From Pohlia nutans (Eukaryota; Streptophyta; Bryopsida; Bryales; Mniaceae): DNA of 64,000 bases. Position numbers and translations under genes: made by a program. Each line of letters begins with the position of its first letter. The first letter of the stretch is position 1. A model generated the notes under the pieces. That model was given only the letters and a program-made list of their open reading frames with translations. It had not been told where the DNA came from and searched no databases. Shown in pieces: positions 58,007-64,000 of the stretch. The stretch covers positions 8,456,213 through 8,520,212 of the forward strand of contig CM040093.1 of assembly GCA_022496805.1 (NCBI GenBank), written 5' to 3'.

Positions 58007-61000
58007 ATGCTTGACAAAAACTGTCATCTCGACTCTGAGGGACCCAGTGTACAAAAGAAAAAGAAGAAAAGAGGCCGATTAATGTTTTCAAGTAAACGAG
58101 CACTGGAGCGTTCAAAGATGAGGCCTCCCAAACCAAAATCTCAGGTGCAGGATATTCAGGAATGCATGCCCATGAGTATAGATTTTGGAGATGACGATGT
58201 AGCAGACTTTGGATGCTCTCAAAATATCATGACATACAGCGACATGATAGACGAGGGGGGATCACAAGAAGACATCATAAGCGACGAAGACGAGGGGTGG
58301 CAATATGTAAGTGATCCATTGAACAAGCTCTATTCTCAGTGCATTTTGTGTTAATCAATTAGTGAGGATAGTACTAGAAAATCCTCAGTACTTATACACT
58401 AATTTTCCTCGCTAATTTTTCACTAATTTCTCTCGCTAATCAATTAGTGAGGATATTAGCGATAGAAATTGGTGTAAAATTAGCGAGGAAAATTAGTGTA
58501 AAAGTACTGAGGATTTTCTAGCACTAGGTGAGGCTTTGGAATCGCACTTCTTGAATTTTTGGATGTACAGTAGCCTAGGCTGTAGGGTTGCGAATAGGGT
58601 CTGGGGCACACGAGTGCGGCTGGGGTATGGAGGCCGCATGTTCTGGACTTCTGGAGATGCAGTACCACTCGAGCTCGTTGATGCGCTGCCTTCCACTCGT
58701 GAGGTCGTTGACGCGCTACCTCCCACTCGTGAGCTCGTTGATGCAGTACCACTCGTGAGCTCGTTGATGCCACCCAGCTTGATGACCTCCCATCTTGATG
58801 TTTGTTTTGCTGCCTCCCAGCTTGATATCAATTTTCATGCGCTGCCTCCCACATTGTTCATGCGCTCCCTCCCACATTCTTGACTGCGATGGATACTCAT
58901 GAAATTGCGTTTTTGCACAGGGGAAATCATGCTCGTACATTGGAGATCCGCCAGTAACGAATGCGATGAGCACGACGAGGCAGAATTCTGGAGCTCCTAT
59001 GGTGGTCGCCAGGATTCGCGAGGTGGGTTCTCCTCATCCCTAAAACTCTTCTCTTTGGACCTTCAGTTGATGGTCAAGGTAGTGAGCAAGGCAGTGAGCA
59101 AGGTAGTGAGCAAGGTAGTGAGCAAAAATGTGAGCAAGGCAGTGAGCAAGCCAGTGATCAAGGCAGTGAGCAAGGCCAGTGAGCAAGCAGTGAGCAAGGC
59201 CAGCGAGCAAGCAGTTGCATGGCCAATGTGCAAGGCAGTTGAATTTCGCTCAACCCCAGCACCGTGGGTCAAGCGTCAGCCCCGGTGGTCCATACTGTGG
59301 AGCCCAGGGTGATCAAATTTTTTTGAGATCTCACTTCCTAGCTAGTGTTCTCACTGCCTTACTTGCGTTCTCACTCGTGCTGGGTAGATCCACCTCTAGT
59401 ACCCTGGTTCAAGCGTCGGCCCCGATGGTAGAAAATATAGAGCCCAGGGTGATCATAAAAAATATAGCTCGTGGATTTTTAGATAAAATTCTAACTGGTG
59501 ATGAATATGACTCAATTAGTGAGCAAGGCAGTGAGAAAAAATGTGAGCAAGGCCAGTGAGCTAGGCAAGTGAGCAAAAATGTGAGCAAGGCAGTGAGCAA
59601 GAATGTGAGCAAGGCCAGTGAGCTAGGCAAGTGAGCTAAAATGTGAGAAAAAATGTGAGCAAAAATGTGAGCAAAAATGTGAGCAAGGCAGTGAGCAAGA
59701 ATGTGAGCAAGGCCAGTGAGCTAGGCAAGTGAGCAAAAATGTGAGAAAAAATGTGAGCATGGCAGTGAGCGAAAATGTGAGCATGGCAGTGAGCGAAAAT
59801 GTGAGCAAGGCCAGTGAGCTAGGCAAGTGAGCAAAAATGTGAGCAAGGCAGTGAGCATAAATGTGAGCATGGCCAGAGAGCAAGGCAGTGCACAAGGCCA
59901 GTGATCAAAAAAGTGAGCAAGGCCACTGAGCAAGGCCACTGAGCAAGGCAATGAGCAAGGCAGTGACCAATAATGTGAGCAAAAGTAAAAGCAAGGTAGT
60001 GAGCAAAAATGTGAGTAAGGCCAGTGACCAAGGCAGTGACCAAGGCCAGTGAGCAAGAAAATTTATTGTTGCTCAACCTCCAGCACCGTGGGTCAAGCGT
60101 CGGCCCCGATGGTCCATACTGTAGAGCCCAGGGTGATCAAACATTTTTGAGCTCCGCGTTCTCACTCGTGTTCTCACTGCCTTACTTGCGTTCTCACTCG
60201 TGTTGGGAAGATCAACCCCTAGTACCGTGGTTCAAGCGTCGGCCCCGATGGAAGAAAATATAGAGCCCAGGGTGATCATAAAAAATATGCCTTGTCGATT
60301 TCTAGATACAGTTTTGACTGGTGAAGAATAACATTCGGTTAGTGAGCAAGGCAGTGAGCAAGGCAGTGAGGATAAATGTGAGCAAGGCCAGTGAGAATGG
60401 CAGTGAGCAAGGCCACTGAGGAAGGCAGTGAGCACAGTGACCAAGGCCAGTGAGCTAGGCATGTGAGCAAAAATGTGAGCAAAGATCACACCAAAAATGT
60501 GAGGAAGGCCAGTGAGCAAAGCAGTGAGCATGGCCAGTGAGCAAGGCAGTGAGCAAGGCAGTGAGCAAGGCCAGTGGGGATGGCAGTGAGCAAGGCTAGT
60601 GAGCAAGCAGTTAGCAAGGCCAGTGACCAGAGCCAGTGAGAAGGGCAGTTGATGGTCGCTCAACCCCCAGCAGCGTGGGTCAAGCGTCGGCCCCGATGGT
60701 CCATACTGTAGAGCCCAGGGTGATCAAAATTTTTTGAGCTCCGCGTTCTCACTCGTGTTCTCACTGCCTAACTTGTGTTCTCACCGCCTTACTTGCGTTC
60801 TCACTCGTGTTGGGAAGATTAACCCCTAGTACCGTGGTTCAAGGGTCGGCCCCGATGGTAGAGAATATAGAGCCCAGGGTGATCAAATAATATAGAGCTC
60901 GTCGTTTTCTAGATTACAGTATTCACTCGTGAAGATTATTCATTCGTGAAGACCTTTACTTTTTCTCAATTAGTAATTTTGTCGTGTCCATGATTGAATG

Positions 61001-64000
61001 TAAAATTTGTTTCGTGTGAAGGATGTTATCTCACAAACGCCTGAGCAGTTGGCGGGTGAGGAGAGCCCTGGACGTCAACCCTCTTTAGGTGGCGGAGATG
61101 AAGACGTCGCAGATCATGATGTGGAGGAGGTTGATAATGATGAAGCAGCGTTGGGGGCAAGCGAAGATGTCATACGAAGCCGCCAGAAGTTGAACGCCGT
61201 AGCAACAATTGCTAATCTCCGATTCCAACCGGTGCATATTTCCCGGCATCACATCCCATTGTGTAGAATGGTTGTGATGCCGATGGTGAGACCTACTCTC
61301 TCATGTGATTTGACAAAACTCGAGGAAGAGTTTGTGCATGGCTATAGAGATGGTGCAGCTGTTTTCTATGTCTCTCTTACCAATGAACAAGGTGATATTC
61401 AAGAGGTCAGTGAGGAGGACAAGGTGATATGGGGGCCATTGTGGGATGAAGAGAATGAGAAATTCAACAAATACCTCCGTGGTATTCCAGAGATGCAACA
61501 ATATGTTAATCGGATGTTCTTTGTGTGTGATGGAAACCACCGTAGAATAGCTTGGATGAACCACATTGAGAGGCTGCATAAGAATGAGCCCTCATGGCAC
61601 TACTTTGTTGATGCCATCATTCTTGACACTAAAGGAAGGATTGGTCTTGTCATGCAAGTTATGCATGACATCAATAAGTGAGTATTTTCTCACACAACAA
61701 TCACTTGGTTTATGCTTTTCATATATTGTTTTATGACTTGTGTATATATGATTATATGACGTATTTTTGTACTTAATGCTTCATTGTAATCATATTCTCT
61801 ATAATTGTAATAATTTTCTATTTGATTGTAATCAAATTCTTTTTCATTGTATTGATTTAGACACACAGAGGATTCACACGTGAAGACCAGTCTGGTTCAC
61901 ACGCTGTTCAGGGTTAAGAAGTATGGCGTAATGCCATTGGAGATGTTCAATGAACTCCTCTCTCCTATAGAGATATTGAAATGTCAAATGAACAATTCAA
62001 AGCGCTCATGGTACCATTTGTCTGTAGAGGTGTTCACAGCCTTCATATTTCGGGTATATGCTTTACTTTTGTTATCAATTTTGTCTTTAACACTTTCATG
62101 AACGTGTGTTAAATGATTAATACTAATCGTGTTGCAATTTGTTGTTCATGTTTAGCATGAGATCGTTGTTGCTGCTGATCTTGCTGCTCGACTGCATCGT
62201 GAACAAACCCATCCTGACGATATATCTGCTGGGAGTATTGCTGCCGCTATGCGTGCAGCAATTAAAGAGAAGACGGCCAAGATGAGCGTCAAACTGGGGA
62301 AATTGGCTGCCGTTGCAAACCCTGCAATTGGAGATGAGTTTCTCAAGGAGGTATGAATCCATTTAATTTTCTTCTGTTTAAATGATATGGAAATTCAAAC
62401 ATGATGCTAATTGTCATGATATGAACGTTGCAGATTGAGAGACATTGGACAATGAACTCCACTCCCGAGTTAACATTGGAGAAACTTCAACTCATTGCTA
62501 CTTCTAATGTAGCTCCCATTCATAAGGTTAAATGGATAAAACTGTTCAACTCATCCGTGGCAACCCGTGAAGCATCTCGTTTCCCTCCCAAACCTTTGAA
62601 TGAAGAGAAGTTGGGAATATTTCTTGTCAAGGCTTGTTGGTGGGCTGGGGTAAGATTCTCATACAGCATTTAATCTACTTGTGCTCTAATTTTTGCTCGT
62701 GATTCATATTTGAGTTCTAGTTTGGTTTGTGATCAAATGTTTACAAGGTCACTAATTAATGTTGATGAATATACTTCACGAAATTGCAGATTGAAGAGAA
62801 GGCAGTAGAGTACTTTGATGATATTGTTCGTGCTGATAACATTACCATCTCCATGGACTCTCCTCTTGAGCCTCTATCGTTGAGGGCTTTCATAGAGGAG
62901 TGGCGGATTCGACTCTGGGACCATGCCTTTGTAACTTACTTCAAGGGGCATGATCATTTCAAGAAATCTGAGGATTTCTCTACATTTAAGGGGTCTGACA
63001 TTGCTGTGAAACGTGTAATATTCAGGTGTGCTCTAAACAGTTACAAAATTCTTTCCTTATGTTTCTAATTTTTGAAGTGAACTTTAAAACTCATTATTGA
63101 GTTATCTATTGAGTATGAATATGAATTTGTTTTCAAATTGAATGAGTGTTGTCAATTGACACGGATTTGTTTAATGCAATGTGAATTGTATGTCATTATT
63201 CTCATATCAAGTCAATGTAAGATTGTTCGTTGTATATTTAACTAACATTGAAATGTTGTAGATATTTTAAGTTTGAGCTTCTTCCCAAGAAGGCCATTAC
63301 CAAAGAACATCTCCCTGTCTTCCTCAACACTTGGTTGGACCGTTCTTCAGACGCTTGTATGTTATCGCCGGCTCAGCTGCGTACGTGGACTACTGCGCAT
63401 TTGAACTCTGGCGCTTGGTACCTGGATTGCAGCACATCTTTCACGCCAATCCAAGAGATTAAGCTGAAGCGGAATCGGGAGGCAGCGGCAATTGCAGCTG
63501 AAGACATCATTGAGCTTGCAGATGTGGAGGATGACGAAGCCAGAGAGAAGGCGGTGAAGAAACGGGAGGAATCCGATCGTAAGAAGGCTCAGAAGGTGAA
63601 GGACGCTGCTGAGAAGGCCGCCTTAAGGGAGAAGGAAAGGATTGAGAAGGTTGCAGAGAAGGCAGCAGAGAAGGCAGCAGAGAAGGAGAAGGGGAAGAAG
63701 AAGACCGTTGAACCTGCGAAGAACGAGAAGGAAGCTGCAGGCGCCTCTTCTACGGTGGATGGTGGTTCTCAGTTACAATCGACCCCTACCCGAGGTACTA
63801 AGCGTGATTCTCCCTATGATCTTCTCTCCCAGGGCCCAGTGGCGGTTGACCTTGGACGAGTGGAGGACTTCACCAATGATGAGTTCATAGTGAACACATC
63901 ATTGGGCCAGATTCTTGGAACTGGAACTGGTCCATTGCCCCCGGTTTATGACGACTTGAAGGCATTTATGAAGAATGTAAGTGTATTTGTATTTAATTTG
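58007..64000 (+). CDS. Large multi-exon protein with ParB/sulfiredoxin-like motif, partial at window end
   Basis: Predicted exons are 58007-58306, 58921-59022, 61022-61677, 61861-62053, 62156-62350, 62434-62649, 62790-63025 and 63262-63976, then a GTAAGT donor. All have GT-AG borders and compatible phases, 871 codons without a stop. N-terminus: basic (KKKKKRGRL, nuclear signal-like), then acidic (IDFGDDDVADFG). Exon 3 carries FFVCDGNHRRIAWMNHIERL (D304, H307, R308), reminiscent of the DGxHR box of ParB/Srx folds. The middle exons are helical. The last exon has a long KEA-rich coiled coil (EKAAEKAAEKEKGKKKT, about 63560-63710). I do not recognise the whole protein. DNA binding is a guess from the motif and basic signal. 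The 58306-61022 interval holds exon 2, a foldback element and large repeat arrays. Exon 2 is the least certain. Confidence 0.75.
58371..58524. mobile_element. Foldback MITE, 154 bp, in intron 1
   Basis: The left arm (from GTACTAGAAAATCC at 58371) and right arm (to GGATTTTCTAGCAC, 58511-58524) are inverted copies over about 70 bp with few mismatches. AATTTTCCTCGCTAATTTT and its complement are the best block. A 20-base stretch of the loop (AATCAATTAGTGAGGATA) is duplicated immediately outside the left end (58352-58369). Confidence 0.75.
58660..58870. repeat. ~30-bp minisatellite in intron 1
   Basis: Units such as CTCCCACTCGTGAGCTCGTTGATGC repeat about four times at 58660-58775, then decay into CTCCCASMTTGATG/CTTCAT units to 58870. 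It precedes the putative exon 2 by 50 bp. Confidence 0.7.
59055..60960. repeat. Higher-order repeat: GTGAGCAAGGCCA arrays and three ~280-bp blocks (intron 2)
   Basis: Arrays of GTGAGCAAGGC(CA) units, 9-22 bp long, at 59077-59215, 59515-60055 and 60335-60650 alternate with three homologous ~280-bp blocks at about 59240-59515, 60065-60335 and 60655-60950. Each block contains two related sub-blocks centred on CAAGCGTCGGCCCCGATGGT followed by GAGCCCAGGGTGATCA. Opposite-strand frames rich in Leu-Thr-Ala-His are artefacts of the repeat. The same frame of both sub-blocks stays open (QASAPMVHTVEPRVI and QASAPMVENIEPRVI). Confidence 0.85.

Noticed and set aside
59063..60663. Several Leu/Thr/His/Cys-rich frames on the minus strand that look like membrane proteins
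   Set aside because: Translations of the reverse complement of GTGAGCAAGGCCA repeats; the hydrophobicity is accidental.
1..64000. tRNA, rRNA or snRNA genes
   Set aside because: Reading by eye I found no convincing A/B box pairs or conserved RNA cores. A tRNAscan-SE and Infernal run would be needed to exclude them.

Overview
This 64 kb window is nuclear DNA of a land plant or close relative. GT-AG introns, plant gene families (a ChaC-type gamma-glutamylcyclotransferase, an A20/AN1 stress-associated protein) and plant-type transposons show this. The absence of typical seed-plant gene content, a Tcn1/fungal-flavoured Ty3 element, a Copia element with a half-tRNA primer site and a SWIM/MULE family with a familiar 'FHW...KHT' block make a non-seed plant (moss, liverwort, lycophyte or fern) my best guess. 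That lineage call is inference. The window is AT-rich, gene-poor and dominated by mobile-element debris.

Layout. 1-12.6 kb: mostly AT-rich non-coding DNA with a coiled-coil gene fossil (3 kb), a degenerate palindromic minisatellite (5.2-6.5 kb), two MITEs (6.5 and 6.9 kb), a Harbinger transposase fossil (7.5 kb) and small inverted repeats (10-11 kb). 12.7-14.6 kb: an intact 8-exon gamma-glutamylcyclotransferase gene. 15-25 kb: MITEs, foldback elements and dispersed repeats. 25.1-26.2 kb (minus): a Thr-rich hypothetical gene. 28.2-29.9 kb: a two-exon three-TM membrane protein gene with a MITE in its intron. 32.3-32.7 kb (minus): an intronless A20/AN1 gene. 35.8-38.7 kb (minus): a decayed DUF7869-type, transposase-like gene next to a 1.3 kb palindromic satellite. 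40.9 kb: a DnaJ exon fossil. 42.9-47.06 kb: a decayed Ty3/Gypsy element whose promoter LTR carries many heat-shock elements and whose pol runs directly into a second palindromic satellite. 48.1-57.1 kb (minus): a SWIM/MULE transposase-like gene split by a young Copia element (50.77-56.19 kb). 58.0 kb to the window end: a long multi-exon gene with a ParB/sulfiredoxin-like DGNHRR motif and a KEA-rich coiled coil. Its second visible intron holds about 2 kb of higher-order repeats.

The clearest intact host genes are the cyclotransferase, the A20/AN1 gene, the three-TM gene and the large 3' gene. Nothing suggests that they act in one pathway. The most interesting material is the transposon biology (half-tRNA priming, heat-shock LTR, TTAA MITE family, satellite/transposon junctions) and the unrecognised 3' gene with its cassette array.
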